DNA from: Mesonia algae | GTDB taxonomy: Bacteria; Bacteroidota; Bacteroidia; Flavobacteriales; Flavobacteriaceae | Direction of reading: 5' to 3' | Length of the DNA: 64,000 nt | Assembly: GCF_003253545.1 (NCBI RefSeq) | Contig: NZ_QKYV01000007.1 | Coordinates: forward strand, 100,538-164,537 | Shown here: piece by piece, positions 35,178-46,662 of the stretch | How the letters are laid out: the number at the start of each line of letters is the position of its first letter | How positions within the stretch are numbered: position 1 is the first letter of the stretch | Made by a program: the position numbers and the translations under genes | The notes under the pieces: generated by a model | The model's input: the letters and a program-made list of their open reading frames with translations, nothing else | Databases searched by the model: none | Told to the model about the DNA's origin: nothing

Positions 35178-38100
35178 ATGGCAAGACATAACGATAAGAA
35201 TACACAACAAAAGAGATTTAATAAAATCTCTATAGGTTTAGCTTCTCCAGAATCGATTTTGGCTGAATCGAGAGGTGAGGTGTTAAAACCAGAAACCATT
35301 AATTACCGTACTCATAAACCAGAACGTGACGGACTGTTTTGTGAACGTATTTTTGGTCCTGTAAAGGATTACGAATGTGCGTGTGGTAAATATAAAAGAA
35401 TTCGCTACAAAGGGATTGTTTGTGACCGTTGTGGTGTAGAAGTAACCGAGAAAAAAGTACGTAGAGATAGAGTAGGACACATTAATTTAGTGGTTCCTGT
35501 AGCTCATATTTGGTACTTTCGTTCTTTACCAAACAAAATAGGATACTTATTAGGAATACCTTCTAAGAAATTAGATATGATAATTTACTACGAAAGATAC
35601 GTAGTAATTCAGCCAGGTATTGCTAAGAATGAAGAAGGAGATGCATTGCAAAAAATGGATTTCTTAACGGAAGAAGAATATTTAAATATATTAGATACCC
35701 TTCCACAAGAAAATCTTTATTTAGATGATTCAGATCCTAACAAGTTTATCGCAAAAATGGGTGCAGAATGTCTTATTGATATTTTAAACCGTTTAGATTT
35801 AGATGAGCTTTCTTATGACTTAAGACATAAAGCAAATAACGAAACTTCTAAGCAACGTAAAACTGAAGCTTTAAAGCGTTTACAAGTTGTTGAAGCTTTC
35901 CGTGATGCTAATAAAGGAAAAGAAAATAAACCAGCGTGGATGATAATGAAAGCAGTTCCGGTAATTCCACCAGAATTGCGTCCATTAGTTCCACTTGATG
36001 GAGGTCGTTTTGCGACTTCAGATTTAAATGATCTTTATAGACGTGTTATTATTCGTAACAACCGTCTTAAGAGATTAATGGAGATTAAAGCTCCTGAAGT
36101 AATTTTACGTAATGAAAAACGTATGCTTCAAGAGTCTGTAGATTCATTATTTGATAATACAAGAAAATCTTCAGCAGTAAAAACAGATTCTAACCGTCCT
36201 TTAAAATCTTTATCAGATTCATTAAAAGGAAAACAAGGTCGTTTCCGTCAAAACTTATTAGGTAAACGTGTAGATTATTCAGCACGTTCGGTTATTGTTG
36301 TTGGACCAGAAATGAAATTGTTTGAATGTGGTCTTCCTAAGGATATGGCTGCAGAGCTTTACAAGCCTTTCGTAATTAGAAAATTAATTGAGAGAGGAAT
36401 CGTAAAAACGGTAAAATCTGCAAAGAAAATTATAGATAAAAAAGAGCCTGTAGTTTGGGATATCTTGGAGAACGTCCTTAAAGGACATCCAGTATTACTA
36501 AACCGTGCTCCTACGCTTCACCGTTTAGGTATTCAAGCTTTTCAACCAAAATTAATTGAAGGAAAAGCAATTAGATTACACCCATTAGTTTGTACGGCAT
36601 TTAACGCCGATTTTGATGGGGATCAAATGGCGGTTCATTTACCATTAGGACCAGAAGCTATTTTAGAGGCTCAGCTATTAATGTTAGCTTCTCATAATAT
36701 TTTAAATCCTGCGAATGGATCTCCGGTAACGGTACCTTCTCAAGATATGGTACTTGGTCTTTATTATATGACCAAGATGAGAGTTTCTACTCCAGAGCGT
36801 AAGATGAAAGGAGAAGGACTTACTTTTTACTCGGCAGAAGAGGTTAATATCGCTTACAACGAGAAACAAGTAGACTTAAATAGTCCAATAAAAGTAAGAG
36901 CTAAAGATTTTAATGATAAAGGTGAATTAGTTTACCAAATTATTGAAACTACGGTGGGGCGTGTACTTTTCAACGAAGAAGTACCAGAGAAAGCTGGATT
37001 TATCAATGAGGTATTAACCAAGAAATCTTTAAGAGATATTATTGGTAATATTCTTAAGGTAACTAGCGTTCCTGAAACTGCAGAATTCTTAGATAATATT
37101 AAAGGATTAGGTTACGGATTTGCATTTAGAGGTGGTCTTTCATTCTCTTTAGGAGATATTATTATTCCTGAAGAAAAATATGAAATGATTGACGATGCTA
37201 ATCAGCAAGTTGAAGGTATTATGGCCAATTATAATATGGGTCTTATTACTAACAACGAACGTTATAACCAAGTAATTGATATCTGGACGGCAACCAATGC
37301 TAATCTTACTGAATTAGCTATGAAGCGAATTCGTGAAGATAACCAAGGTTTCAACTCAGTATATATGATGCTTGATTCTGGGGCACGTGGATCTAAAGAA
37401 CAGATTCGTCAGTTAACTGGTATGCGTGGATTAATGGCAAAGCCTAAAAAATCTAACTCTGGTGGAGGTGAAATTATTGAAAACCCAATTTTATCTAACT
37501 TTAAAGAAGGTCTTTCAATTTTAGAATACTTTATCTCAACACACGGTGCACGTAAAGGTCTTGCCGATACCGCATTAAAAACTGCCGATGCAGGTTACTT
37601 AACACGTCGTTTAGTAGATGTATCTCAAGATGTTATTGTTGGTGAAGTTGATTGTGGTACTTTAAGAGGAATTGATGTAAGTGCTTTAAAGAAAAACGAA
37701 GAAATCGTTGAGTCTTTAGCAGAAAGAATCATTGGTAGAACTGCCTTAAATGATATCGTAGATCCTTTAACCCAAGAAGTAATTGCTGTTGCAGGAGTAG
37801 AGATCGACGAAGATATTGCTGCAAAAGTAGATGCTTCAGCTTTAGAAAGTGTAGATGTAAGATCTGCATTGACTTGTGAGGCTAAAAAAGGTATTTGTGT
37901 AAAATGTTACGGTAGAAACCTAGCAACGGGAAAAACTGTTCAAAAAGGAGAAGCTGTAGGTGTTGTTGCTGCTCAATCTATTGGGGAGCCTGGAACTCAG
38001 CTTACGTTAAGAACATTCCACGTAGGAGGTATTGCAGGAAACATTTCCGAAGAAAATAAATTAATAGCTAAGTTTGACGGTATTGCAGAGATTGAAGATC

Positions 38101-39482
38101 TTAAGACTGTTAAAGGTGAAAATACAGAAGGTGAAACGGCTGAAATTATCATCTCTAGAACTTCAGAATTAAAAATTGTAGATCCTAAAACTAATATCGT
38201 TTTAAGTACAAACGTTATTCCTTATGGTGCTCAATTATTTATCAAGGCTGGAGACAAAATTAAGCGTGATGATGTAGTTTGCCAATGGGATCCATATAAC
38301 GGTGTTATTATTTCTGAATTTGCAGGTAGAGTTAAATTCGAAAATATTGAACAAGGAGTTACTTACCAAGTAGAAACTGATGAGCAAACCGGTTTCCAAG
38401 AAAAAGTAATTTCTGAATCAAGAAACAAGAAAAAGATTCCAACTTTACTAATTATGGGTAAAGGAGACGAAGTAATTCGTTCTTATAACTTACCAGTTGG
38501 AGCTCACTTAATGGTGGATGATGAAGAGAAAATTAAGATTGGAAAAATCTTAGTTAAAATACCTCGTAAGTCTTCTAAAGCAGGTGATATTACAGGAGGT
38601 CTTCCACGTGTAACAGAATTATTTGAAGCACGTAATCCTTCTAACCCTGCAGTAGTGAGTGAGATTGATGGTGTGGTTTCTTTTGGTAAAATCAAGCGTG
38701 GTAACCGTGAAATTATCGTAGAGTCTAAACTAGGAGAGGTTAAGAAGTATTTAGTTAAACTTTCTAATCAAATTTTAGTTCAAGAAAACGATTATGTTCG
38801 TGCGGGAATGCCATTATCTGATGGTTCTATAACTCCAGAAGATATCTTAAACATTAAAGGGCCAAGTGCTGTACAACAGTATTTAGTGAATGAAGTTCAA
38901 GAGGTTTACCGATTACAAGGGGTGAAAATTAACGATAAGCACTTTGAGGTAGTAGTACGTCAAATGATGCGTAAAGTTAAGATTCAAGATTCTGGAGATA
39001 CTATTTTCTTAGAAAATCAATTGGTTCACAAATCAGACTTTATTGAAGAGAATGATGAGATTTTCGGTAAAAAAGTTGTTGAAGATGCTGGAGATAGTGA
39101 AAACCTTAAGCCAGGTCAAATCGTTACTGCTAGAGAATTAAGAGATGAGAATTCTATCTTAAGAAGAGCAGATAAAGAGTTGGCAACAGCAAGAGAGGCA
39201 CAGCCAGCAACTGCAACACCAATCTTACAAGGTATTACTAGAGCATCTCTACAAACCAAGTCATTTATTTCTGCAGCATCATTCCAGGAAACGACTAAAG
39301 TATTGAACGAAGCTGCGGTAAGTGGTAAAGTAGATACCTTAGAAGGATTGAAAGAAAATGTAATTGTAGGACATAGAATCCCAGCAGGAACAGGTCTTAG
39401 AGAATACGATAATATTATTGTAGGTTCTAAAGAAGAGTTAAACGAAATGATGGAAAAGAAACAAGAGGTAAACTATAATTAA
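35178..39482 (+). CDS. rpoC: RNA polymerase beta-prime subunit
   Basis: 1434 residues. The zinc-binding Cys set ([20 protein letters not shown]), the lid/rudder region ([20 protein letters not shown]) and the magnesium-binding NADFDGDQ at residues 476-483 (Asp478, 480, 482) are present, as is the second zinc site ([13 protein letters not shown]). Catalytic subunit of RNA polymerase. The next gene starts ten bases after the stop. Confidence 0.98.
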   Translation: MARHNDKNTQQKRFNKISIGLASPESILAESRGEVLKPETINYRTHKPERDGLFCERIFGPVKDYECACGKYKRIRYKGIVCDRCGVEVTEKKVRRDRVGHINLVVPVAHIWYFRSLPNKIGYLLGIPSKKLDMIIYYERYVVIQPGIAKNEEGDALQKMDFLTEEEYLNILDTLPQENLYLDDSDPNKFIAKMGAECLIDILNRLDLDELSYDLRHKANNETSKQRKTEALKRLQVVEAFRDANKGKENKPAWMIMKAVPVIPPELRPLVPLDGGRFATSDLNDLYRRVIIRNNRLKRLMEIKAPEVILRNEKRMLQESVDSLFDNTRKSSAVKTDSNRPLKSLSDSLKGKQGRFRQNLLGKRVDYSARSVIVVGPEMKLFECGLPKDMAAELYKPFVIRKLIERGIVKTVKSAKKIIDKKEPVVWDILENVLKGHPVLLNRAPTLHRLGIQAFQPKLIEGKAIRLHPLVCTAFNADFDGDQMAVHLPLGPEAILEAQLLMLASHNILNPANGSPVTVPSQDMVLGLYYMTKMRVSTPERKMKGEGLTFYSAEEVNIAYNEKQVDLNSPIKVRAKDFNDKGELVYQIIETTVGRVLFNEEVPEKAGFINEVLTKKSLRDIIGNILKVTSVPETAEFLDNIKGLGYGFAFRGGLSFSLGDIIIPEEKYEMIDDANQQVEGIMANYNMGLITNNERYNQVIDIWTATNANLTELAMKRIREDNQGFNSVYMMLDSGARGSKEQIRQLTGMRGLMAKPKKSNSGGGEIIENPILSNFKEGLSILEYFISTHGARKGLADTALKTADAGYLTRRLVDVSQDVIVGEVDCGTLRGIDVSALKKNEEIVESLAERIIGRTALNDIVDPLTQEVIAVAGVEIDEDIAAKVDASALESVDVRSALTCEAKKGICVKCYGRNLATGKTVQKGEAVGVVAAQSIGEPGTQLTLRTFHVGGIAGNISEENKLIAKFDGIAEIEDLKTVKGENTEGETAEIIISRTSELKIVDPKTNIVLSTNVIPYGAQLFIKAGDKIKRDDVVCQWDPYNGVIISEFAGRVKFENIEQGVTYQVETDEQTGFQEKVISESRNKKKIPTLLIMGKGDEVIRSYNLPVGAHLMVDDEEKIKIGKILVKIPRKSSKAGDITGGLPRVTELFEARNPSNPAVVSEIDGVVSFGKIKRGNREIIVESKLGEVKKYLVKLSNQILVQENDYVRAGMPLSDGSITPEDILNIKGPSAVQQYLVNEVQEVYRLQGVKINDKHFEVVVRQMMRKVKIQDSGDTIFLENQLVHKSDFIEENDEIFGKKVVEDAGDSENLKPGQIVTARELRDENSILRRADKELATAREAQPATATPILQGITRASLQTKSFISAASFQETTKVLNEAAVSGKVDTLEGLKENVIVGHRIPAGTGLREYDNIIVGSKEELNEMMEKKQEVNYN

Positions 39483-39491
39483 TATAGCGTT

Positions 39492-39806
39492 ATGAGTGAA
39501 GAAACCAAGAATAAAAAAAATCAACTTAATATTGAGTTAGATGAAGCAACCGCACAAGGAACGTATAGTAACTTGGCGATTATTAATCATTCTCCATCTG
39601 AATTTGTTGTTGATTTTGTAAATATTATGCCTGGAGCACCAAAAAGTAAAGTGAAGTCTAGAATTATCTTAACTCCACAACACGCAAAGCGGCTTTTAAA
39701 AGCTTTAGGAGATAATATTCAAAGGTTTGAACAAGCTCACGGCGAAATAAAAGATTATGATAAACCACCTATTCCGTTAAATTTTGGTCCAACGGGACAA
39801 GCATAA
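39492..39806 (+). CDS. DUF3467 family small protein
   Basis: 104 residues with conserved YSNLAIINHSPSEFVVDFVNIMPG and SRIILTPQHAKRLLKAL, the DUF3467 pattern. Its function is unknown, but in Bacteroidota it is regularly found right behind rpoC, which suggests co-expression with RNA polymerase. No signal peptide or membrane segment. A strong terminator follows. Confidence 0.85.
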   Translation: MSEETKNKKNQLNIELDEATAQGTYSNLAIINHSPSEFVVDFVNIMPGAPKSKVKSRIILTPQHAKRLLKALGDNIQRFEQAHGEIKDYDKPPIPLNFGPTGQA

Positions 39807-39810
39807 AAAT

Positions 39811-39846
39811 AAAAAACTCCGAAGCGAAAGCTTCGGAGTTTTTTTA
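39811..39846 (+). terminator. Terminator of the rpoBC operon
   Basis: AAAAAACTCCGAAGC pairs with GCTTCGGAGTTTTTT around a GAAA tetraloop, ending in Ts. Confidence 0.9.
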
Positions 39847-39868
39847 TATTAAAGTTTTTTCTTTCCAG

Positions 39869-39904
39869 AATAGCGATACACAAAGATATAATGTGTCGCT
39901 ATTT
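39869..39904. other. Intergenic hairpin between the two terminators
   Basis: AATAGCGA (39869-39876) pairs with TCGCTATT (39897-39904); a few more bases (CAC/GTG) pair after a bulge. It has no T tract and no clear role. Confidence 0.4.
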
Positions 39905-39930
39905 CCGAACGAGAGACTGTGCTAAAAATA

Positions 39931-39961
39931 AAAAACCTAACTGTAATAGTTAGGTTTTTTT
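39931..39961 (-). terminator. Terminator for prfC, probably bidirectional
   Basis: AAAAACCTAACT (39931-39942) pairs with AGTTAGGTTTTT (39948-39959) around GTAAT; A and T tracts on both sides let it work in either direction. It lies 23 bases past the prfC stop. Confidence 0.8.
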
Positions 39962-39983
39962 AATTCATATTCGAATATAAAGC

Positions 39984-41570
39984 TTAAAACTCCGAAGTAT
40001 AATGGAATTTAATATGCTTATATTTTTGTTCTGTCATTTGTAAAGAAAATTGAGAGTCGGCAAGAAACACCAATTGTCCACGCTTATCTTTGGCTAAAAA
40101 TTTAGCTTTTACACGTTTAAAGTCAGCAAACTCTTCGCTTTTTTCATCTTCAGGTTCAATCCAGCAAGCTTTATGTACATTTAGGTTTTCGTAAGTACAT
40201 TTTGCTCCATATTCATGTTCTAAGCGGTATTGAATTACTTCATATTGTAATGCACCAACCGTACCTATAATTTTTCTATTATTTAACTCTAAGCGAAACA
40301 GCTGAGCCACTCCTTCATCCATCAACTGGTCAATTCCTTTTTCCAGTTGCTTAGATTTCATAGGATCAGCATTGTTAATATATCTAAAATGTTCTGGTGA
40401 AAAACTAGGTACTCCTTTATAATTTAATTCTTCTCCTTGTGTAAGTGTATCTCCAATTTTAAAATTTCCAGTATCATGAAGACCCACAATATCACCAGGA
40501 TAAGAAACGTCTACAATCTCCTTTTTTTCCGCAAAGAAAGCATTGGGACTGCTAAAACGTAATTTTTTATTGTGCCTAACGTGTAAATAAGGGACATTTC
40601 TTTCAAACTTTCCTGAAACAATTTTTATAAAAGCCAATCGATCTCTGTGCTTAGGATCCATATTAGCATGTATTTTAAACACAAAACCAGTAAATTCTTT
40701 TTCTTCAGGATTTACGATTCTTGTATCGCTTTCTTTTGGTCGGGGAGCTGGAGCAATATCTACGAAACAATCTAAAAGCTCACGAACCCCAAAATTATTT
40801 AATGCAGATCCAAAAAATACAGGTTGCAAATGTCCTTCGGTATATTCTTTTTGATTAAAAGGAGGATAGACACTTTGAGCTAACTCGGCTTCCTCTCTTA
40901 AAGTGTCTGCGGCTTTATTTCCGATAAGGTCATCAAGTTCAGGATTGCTTAAGTCAGAAATTTCTATAGTTTCTTCAATATCTTTCCTTGGATCTCCAGT
41001 AAAAAGATTTACATTTTTCTCCCAAATATTGTAGATTCCTTTAAAGTCATAGCCCATACCGATAGGGAAACTGAGAGGGGTAACTCTAAGATGTAACTTT
41101 TGCTCGATTTCGTCTAATAAATCAAAAGCATCTTTCCCTTCGCGGTCCATTTTATTAATAAAAACAATCATTGGGATATTTCGCATACGACAAACCTCCA
41201 CAAGTTTTTCGGTTTGTTCTTCGACTCCTTTTGCAACGTCTATCACCACAATTACACTATCTACAGCGGTAAGAGTTCTAAAGGTGTCTTCGGCAAAATC
41301 CTTGTGTCCTGGAGTATCTAGGATATTTATTTTAATATCTCGGTATTCAAAAGCCAAAACAGAGGTAGCTACAGAAATTCCTCTTTGGCGTTCAATTTCC
41401 ATAAAATCACTTGTAGCCCCTTTTTTAATTTTATTAGATTTTACAGCACCAGCTTCTTGAATAGCTCCTCCAAAAAGAAGTAGTTTTTCAGTTAAAGTGG
41501 TTTTACCTGCATCGGGGTGGGAGATAATACCAAAGGTTCTCCTTTTATTTATTTCGTCAATTAATTTCAT
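39984..41570 (-). CDS. prfC: Peptide chain release factor 3
   Basis: 528 residues, normal for RF3. GTPase motifs are HPDAGKTT, DTPGHKDF and NKMDRE, with the switch-region RQRGISV. It recycles RF1/RF2 after termination. The ATG is five bases from the end of a perfect -7 box (TACATTTG on the minus strand), so the mRNA may have almost no leader. It faces the rpoC operon and is divergent from the adhesin operon. Confidence 0.95.
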   Translation of the reverse strand: MKLIDEINKRRTFGIISHPDAGKTTLTEKLLLFGGAIQEAGAVKSNKIKKGATSDFMEIERQRGISVATSVLAFEYRDIKINILDTPGHKDFAEDTFRTLTAVDSVIVVIDVAKGVEEQTEKLVEVCRMRNIPMIVFINKMDREGKDAFDLLDEIEQKLHLRVTPLSFPIGMGYDFKGIYNIWEKNVNLFTGDPRKDIEETIEISDLSNPELDDLIGNKAADTLREEAELAQSVYPPFNQKEYTEGHLQPVFFGSALNNFGVRELLDCFVDIAPAPRPKESDTRIVNPEEKEFTGFVFKIHANMDPKHRDRLAFIKIVSGKFERNVPYLHVRHNKKLRFSSPNAFFAEKKEIVDVSYPGDIVGLHDTGNFKIGDTLTQGEELNYKGVPSFSPEHFRYINNADPMKSKQLEKGIDQLMDEGVAQLFRLELNNRKIIGTVGALQYEVIQYRLEHEYGAKCTYENLNVHKACWIEPEDEKSEEFADFKRVKAKFLAKDKRGQLVFLADSQFSLQMTEQKYKHIKFHYTSEF

Positions 41571-41574
41571 TTTG

Positions 41575-41582
41575 CAAATGTA
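41575..41582 (-). promoter_or_regulatory. -7 promoter box TACATTTG of prfC
   Basis: Read on the minus strand, TACATTTG is followed by CAAA and then the prfC ATG. The other bases up to 41808 hold no recognisable element apart from an inexact box TTACCTTTA near 41690 on the plus strand. Confidence 0.55.
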
Positions 41583-41808
41583 TTGTTTTTAAAAAGCTGG
41601 AGCAAAGTTTCTTACAAAAGGCTTAAAGAAAATATAATATTGACTATTATTTAAATGTTATTTTCTTAAATTCTGTTAAAAATTATTTACCTTTATCCTG
41701 CAATTTTGAGACTATGTAGATGCCCCGAGAATCTTTTATGTACTACAAATACAAAAAGATTAATATGCTGAAAGTCATTTTTTAATAACGACTAAATATT
41801 TTCTTTCT

Positions 41809-44800
41809 ATGAAAGGATTTTTACAAAGTGTCTTTTTTTTTGTTACATTTTTATTTTTAGGAATTGAAAATTTAGCAAGTCAAGATCAAGAAATTAATAT
41901 CTCCCCAATATTTAATTCTAGCTCTCTATCACTACCTAGTGATTTAATGGTGGTAACTACTGTTTCTGGTCGGGTATACCGAGATAGAAACGGCAATAGT
42001 ATACAAGAAACTTTGGATCCTGGGCTTAATAACATAGATGTTATCATTTTTGATTCTGCAGGCACATCTCAAGCGGTAACTACAAACGCTAATGGAGATT
42101 GGATGGCTGTTGTCGCTCCGGGAACTGTAAATGTAAGTATCGATAATACCGATTTACCTTTAGGTTATATTCAAACTGAAGGGGTAGATCCCCAAGTGCT
42201 TACTGCTGTAGCAAACATAAATAATAATGCAGGCAAAGACGGTTATTATTTTGAAGGGCAAGTAAGCGGTCATTTATATTTCGATATTAATGGAAACGGT
42301 CAGCAGGACCCAGGTGAACCCAACATGCCTAATGTAGATATTGATATTACCGATGAATTTGGAACTGTCATTACAGTAACTACAGATGCTAATGGAGATT
42401 GGATGGCAACCGTCGCAGCAGTATATGTTACAGTCGCGATAGATCAAACCGATCCAGATTTTCCTACAGGCGCCATTCAAACCGAAGGGACAGATCCTAC
42501 AACGGTAACGGTTATTTCTAATCAAAATAACTTTACAGATAACGATGGTTTTTATCTAGAAGGAGTTTTAGAAGGACATGTTTATTTTGACCTTAACGGA
42601 AATGGAACGCAAGATGCTGGTGAACCAAATATGCCTAATGTAGATGTAGAGGTTGTAGACTCATTAGGAAATATTCATATTGTAGTAACAGATGTTAATG
42701 GAAACTGGTCAATTGTTTTGCCGGCTGGACCTACAACTTCAACCATAGATATTAATGATCCAGACTTCCCTACAGGAGCTACACAAACTGAAGGGACTAA
42801 CCCAACAACCACTACGGTAATAAATGCTCAAATAGTAAGTGATGATGGCGTGTTGAATGATGGGTTCTATGAATCAGGAACTTTAGAAGGTCACGTTTAT
42901 TTTGATGTTAATGGTAACGGACAACAAGATGCTGGCGAGCCAGATATGCCTAATGTAGATGTAATAATAACCACTTCAACAGGGCAAATAATTACGGTTA
43001 CCACTGATGCTAATGGAAATTGGAGTATTTTAACTTCTGTAGGAAATACTACAGCATTAATAGATGTAAATGATCCAGATTTCCCTACAGGAGCTACGCA
43101 AACCGAAGGAACGAATCCAACCATTTCAACCGTTTTAATAAACCAAACCGTAAGTGACGACGGAATATTAAATGACGGTTTTTACGAGGTAGGAACTTTA
43201 GAAGGACATTTGTATTTTGACCTTAACGGAAATGGAACTCAAGATACTTCAGAGCCAGATATGCCTAACGTCGATGTAATGATTACAGATGCGTTAAACA
43301 ATCAACAAATTGTGGTAACAGATGCGAATGGAGATTGGTCAGTTAACGTACCTGCAGGTTCAACAGAGTCAGATATTGATCAATCTGATCCCGATTTCCC
43401 CACTGGCGCTATGCAAACGGAAGGTACAGATCCTACAATTACAAACGTGATTACAGGGCAAACCGTAAGTGACGATGGATTGTTAAATGATGGCTTTTTT
43501 GAAGAAGGTATTTTAACAGGACATTTGTATTATGATACCAATAGTAATGGAACTCAAGATCCAGGAGAACCTAATTTACCTAACGTTGATGTAGAAATTA
43601 CTGATGCCTTGGGCATTGTGCAAATTGTAGTAACCGATATAGCTGGAAACTGGAGTGTAAATGTTCCTATAGGTAACACCTCATCAAATATTGATGAAAC
43701 CGATCCCGATTTTCCTGCTGGCGCTATACAAACTGAAGGTACAGATCCTACAACTACTTTAGTAACTCCCAATAATACAATTGCTGAAACCAATGATGGT
43801 TTTGTGGTACCTACCTTAATTGATGGTACGTTAACGGGACACTTATATTATGATACCAATAGTAATGGAACACAAGATTTAGGAGAACCTAACTTGCCTA
43901 ATGTAGATGTAAACATTACAAATGTCTTAGGGATCACCCAAACTGTAACCACTGATGTGAACGGGAATTGGGGAATTGTAGTTCCTGAAGGCAATACAAC
44001 ATCAAATATTGATGAAACCGATCCCGATTTTCCAACTGGCGCTATGCAAACTGAAGGTACAGATCCTACCACAACGTTGGTAATAGGTAATACGGTAGTT
44101 GCAGAAACTAATGATGGTTTTGTAATACCTACATTAACAAATGGAACTTTAACAGGCCATCTTTATTATGATGTAAATGGAAATGGAATACAAGATGCGG
44201 GTGAACCAAATTTACCCAATATAGATATAGAAATTACAAATGTTCTAGGGATAATGCAAACGGTAGTATCTGATGCTAATGGAGATTGGAGTATTGTGGT
44301 TCCTGAAGGCAATACGATTTCAGATATAGATCAAACCGATCCCGATTTCCCTTTAGGTGCTATACAAACTCAAGGTACAGATCCAACCACAACAAATGTT
44401 ATTGCAAATAATAGCACTGCCGAAACACCAGATGGATTTACCATTCCTAATTTACAAAACGGGATCTTAGAAGGACATTTATATGAAGACCTTAACGGAA
44501 ATGCAACTCAAGATTCAGGTGAGCCAAATTTACCTAATATAGATGTGATGATTACCAATGTTCTAGGCTTAGCTCAAACTATTGCAACCGATGTAAATGG
44601 AAATTGGTCGATTACAGTTCCAGTAGGGAATACTATTTCAAATATAGATGAAAGTGACCCCGATTTTAACCCTGCTTTTGTACAAACCGAAGGTACAGAT
44701 CCTACCACAACAAATGTAGTCGCAAATACAACCTCTAACGAAGTAAACGATGGTTTTCAAGATTCAGGTTTAGCTGTAGGTACATTAACAGGCCATTTAT

Positions 44801-46647
44801 ATGAAGACCTTAATGGTAATAGTACTCAAGACACGGGAGAGCCAAACTTACCTAATATTGATGTAGAAATTACAAATGTATTAGGAGTAATCCAAATCTT
44901 GACAACTGATGTAAATGGAGATTGGAGTGTTAATGTTCCAGTAGGAAATACCATTTCAAATATAGATGAGAATGATCCAAATTATAACCCATTATTTATA
45001 CAAACCGAAGGTACAGATCCTACCACTACACTTGTGGTAGCTAATATTACTACTGCGGAGGTAAATGATGGTTTTACAATTCCTACTTCTACTACAGGAA
45101 CTTTAAAGGGACATTTATATAATGACGTTAATGCTAATGGAAATCAAGAACCTGGCGAAGCAAATTTACCAAATATAGATGTAGAGATTATCGATGCTTT
45201 AGGGATTGTGCAAATAGTAGTAACAGATGCTAATGGAGACTGGCAAGCATCTTTACCACAAGGTCCCGCAACAAGTAATATAGACTTTACAGATCCCGAT
45301 TTTCCAGCTGGAGCTACTCAAACCGAAGGAACTAACCCTACGACTACTGTAGTGGTACTTAATGTTACAACTAATGAGCCAGATGATGGGTTTAATTTTA
45401 CAGGAACTCAAACAGGAACTTTAAATGGACATTTATATAATGACCTTAACGGAAACGGAAATCAAGAGGCAGGAGAACCAGATTTAGCAAATATAGATGT
45501 AGAAATTACGGATGCCCTTGGGATTATTCAAACTGTAGTTACCGACGTTACCGGGAATTGGCAGGCTATTTTACCAGAAGGAGTAGCAACAAGCGACATA
45601 GATTTTTCAGATCCAGACTTTCCAATAGGAGCCACACAAACTGAAGGAACGAACCCCACCAGTACAGTGGTAGTAAACAATGTTAACACCAATGAGCCAG
45701 ATGATGGTTTTGAGGTACCTATTAATAATCAAAATTATTCAGGACATATTTATTTAGATTTAGACGGCAGCTTTAGTCAGGATCCAAATGAACCAGATCT
45801 ACCAAATATAGATATTAAAGTAATAGACGCTAATAATGCAATTCATATTGTTACATCTGATGCTAATGGAGATTGGAGCATATCTCTTCCATTAGGAAAT
45901 GTAACCACTACCATACAAACTAATGATATAGATTTCCCTGCTAATGCTGTTCAGACAGAAGGTGATAATCCAACAAGTAATGTTATTGTATTAGGAACTT
46001 CTTTGATGGAAGTAGACGGGTTTTATGTAACTGAGTTGTCTACAGAGCGTATTACGGGTCATATTTACGAGGATGTTAACGGGAATAGCATGCAAGATTC
46101 AAATGAACCTAGTATTCCGAATATTGATGTAGAAATATCAGATGCCTTAGGAATTACTCAAACGGTAGAGTCAGATGTGAATGGGGATTGGGAAGCTCTA
46201 GTGCCTTTAGGTAACGCATTAAGTTTTATACAAACAAATGATTTAGATTTTCCAGAATACACTACTCAAACTCAAGGAAGCAACCCAACCATGATTACAG
46301 TAACTTCAGGAGATGTAAATAATGAGTTAGATGGCTTTTATTTAGAGCGATTAAAAGTTTTTAATGCAATTACTCCCAACAATGATGGAAAGAATGATTT
46401 CTTATACATTCAAGGAATTGATCGATATCCAGATAATAAAATGACTATTTTGAATAGATGGGGAGTTGTGGTTTATGAGGCAATAAATTATGGCCAAAAC
46501 GGAAAATTATTTAAAGGTCTAAGTGAAGGAAGAGCTACTTTAGGAAAAGATGAGCAGCTTCCTACAGGAACGTACTTCTACTTTATGGAGTATAGAGATG
46601 AACTTGGAGACTTAAAAAAGATAGATGGATACTTATATATTAATTAA
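41809..46647 (+). CDS. Giant SdrD-B-like repeat adhesin with T9SS type-B (gliding motility-associated) C-terminal domain
   Basis: 1612 residues. After a signal peptide (FLQSVFFFVTFLFLGIENLASQ) come 14 tandem repeats of about 105 residues from about residue 52 to 1510. Each has the core GHLYFDLNGNGTQD-GEP-PNVDV, a D-x-N-G-N-G calcium-type loop, then VTDANGDWSV and TDPDFPTGA-QTEGT, as in SdrD B-like/collagen-binding B domains. Residues 1517-1612 (VFNAITPNNDGKNDFLYI ... ILNRWGVVVYEA ... PTGTYFYFMEYRD) are the gliding motility-associated CTD, a type-B T9SS signal. By analogy with SprB it is a surface adhesin exported with help from the SprF-like protein encoded next. Repeats 3 and 4 are exactly 315 bp apart. 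Confidence 0.85.
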   Translation: MKGFLQSVFFFVTFLFLGIENLASQDQEINISPIFNSSSLSLPSDLMVVTTVSGRVYRDRNGNSIQETLDPGLNNIDVIIFDSAGTSQAVTTNANGDWMAVVAPGTVNVSIDNTDLPLGYIQTEGVDPQVLTAVANINNNAGKDGYYFEGQVSGHLYFDINGNGQQDPGEPNMPNVDIDITDEFGTVITVTTDANGDWMATVAAVYVTVAIDQTDPDFPTGAIQTEGTDPTTVTVISNQNNFTDNDGFYLEGVLEGHVYFDLNGNGTQDAGEPNMPNVDVEVVDSLGNIHIVVTDVNGNWSIVLPAGPTTSTIDINDPDFPTGATQTEGTNPTTTTVINAQIVSDDGVLNDGFYESGTLEGHVYFDVNGNGQQDAGEPDMPNVDVIITTSTGQIITVTTDANGNWSILTSVGNTTALIDVNDPDFPTGATQTEGTNPTISTVLINQTVSDDGILNDGFYEVGTLEGHLYFDLNGNGTQDTSEPDMPNVDVMITDALNNQQIVVTDANGDWSVNVPAGSTESDIDQSDPDFPTGAMQTEGTDPTITNVITGQTVSDDGLLNDGFFEEGILTGHLYYDTNSNGTQDPGEPNLPNVDVEITDALGIVQIVVTDIAGNWSVNVPIGNTSSNIDETDPDFPAGAIQTEGTDPTTTLVTPNNTIAETNDGFVVPTLIDGTLTGHLYYDTNSNGTQDLGEPNLPNVDVNITNVLGITQTVTTDVNGNWGIVVPEGNTTSNIDETDPDFPTGAMQTEGTDPTTTLVIGNTVVAETNDGFVIPTLTNGTLTGHLYYDVNGNGIQDAGEPNLPNIDIEITNVLGIMQTVVSDANGDWSIVVPEGNTISDIDQTDPDFPLGAIQTQGTDPTTTNVIANNSTAETPDGFTIPNLQNGILEGHLYEDLNGNATQDSGEPNLPNIDVMITNVLGLAQTIATDVNGNWSITVPVGNTISNIDESDPDFNPAFVQTEGTDPTTTNVVANTTSNEVNDGFQDSGLAVGTLTGHLYEDLNGNSTQDTGEPNLPNIDVEITNVLGVIQILTTDVNGDWSVNVPVGNTISNIDENDPNYNPLFIQTEGTDPTTTLVVANITTAEVNDGFTIPTSTTGTLKGHLYNDVNANGNQEPGEANLPNIDVEIIDALGIVQIVVTDANGDWQASLPQGPATSNIDFTDPDFPAGATQTEGTNPTTTVVVLNVTTNEPDDGFNFTGTQTGTLNGHLYNDLNGNGNQEAGEPDLANIDVEITDALGIIQTVVTDVTGNWQAILPEGVATSDIDFSDPDFPIGATQTEGTNPTSTVVVNNVNTNEPDDGFEVPINNQNYSGHIYLDLDGSFSQDPNEPDLPNIDIKVIDANNAIHIVTSDANGDWSISLPLGNVTTTIQTNDIDFPANAVQTEGDNPTSNVIVLGTSLMEVDGFYVTELSTERITGHIYEDVNGNSMQDSNEPSIPNIDVEISDALGITQTVESDVNGDWEALVPLGNALSFIQTNDLDFPEYTTQTQGSNPTMITVTSGDVNNELDGFYLERLKVFNAITPNNDGKNDFLYIQGIDRYPDNKMTILNRWGVVVYEAINYGQNGKLFKGLSEGRATLGKDEQLPTGTYFYFMEYRDELGDLKKIDGYLYIN

Positions 46648-46662
46648 AAAGAATCACAATTT

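Noticed and set aside
39845..39930. Small RNA gene between the two terminators
   Set aside because: There is a hairpin but no promoter box in front of it, so an independent RNA is not supported.
43554..44072. Minus-strand open frames inside the adhesin gene
   Set aside because: They repeat with the 105-residue unit and are shadows of the plus-strand repeats, with no start context or known domain.
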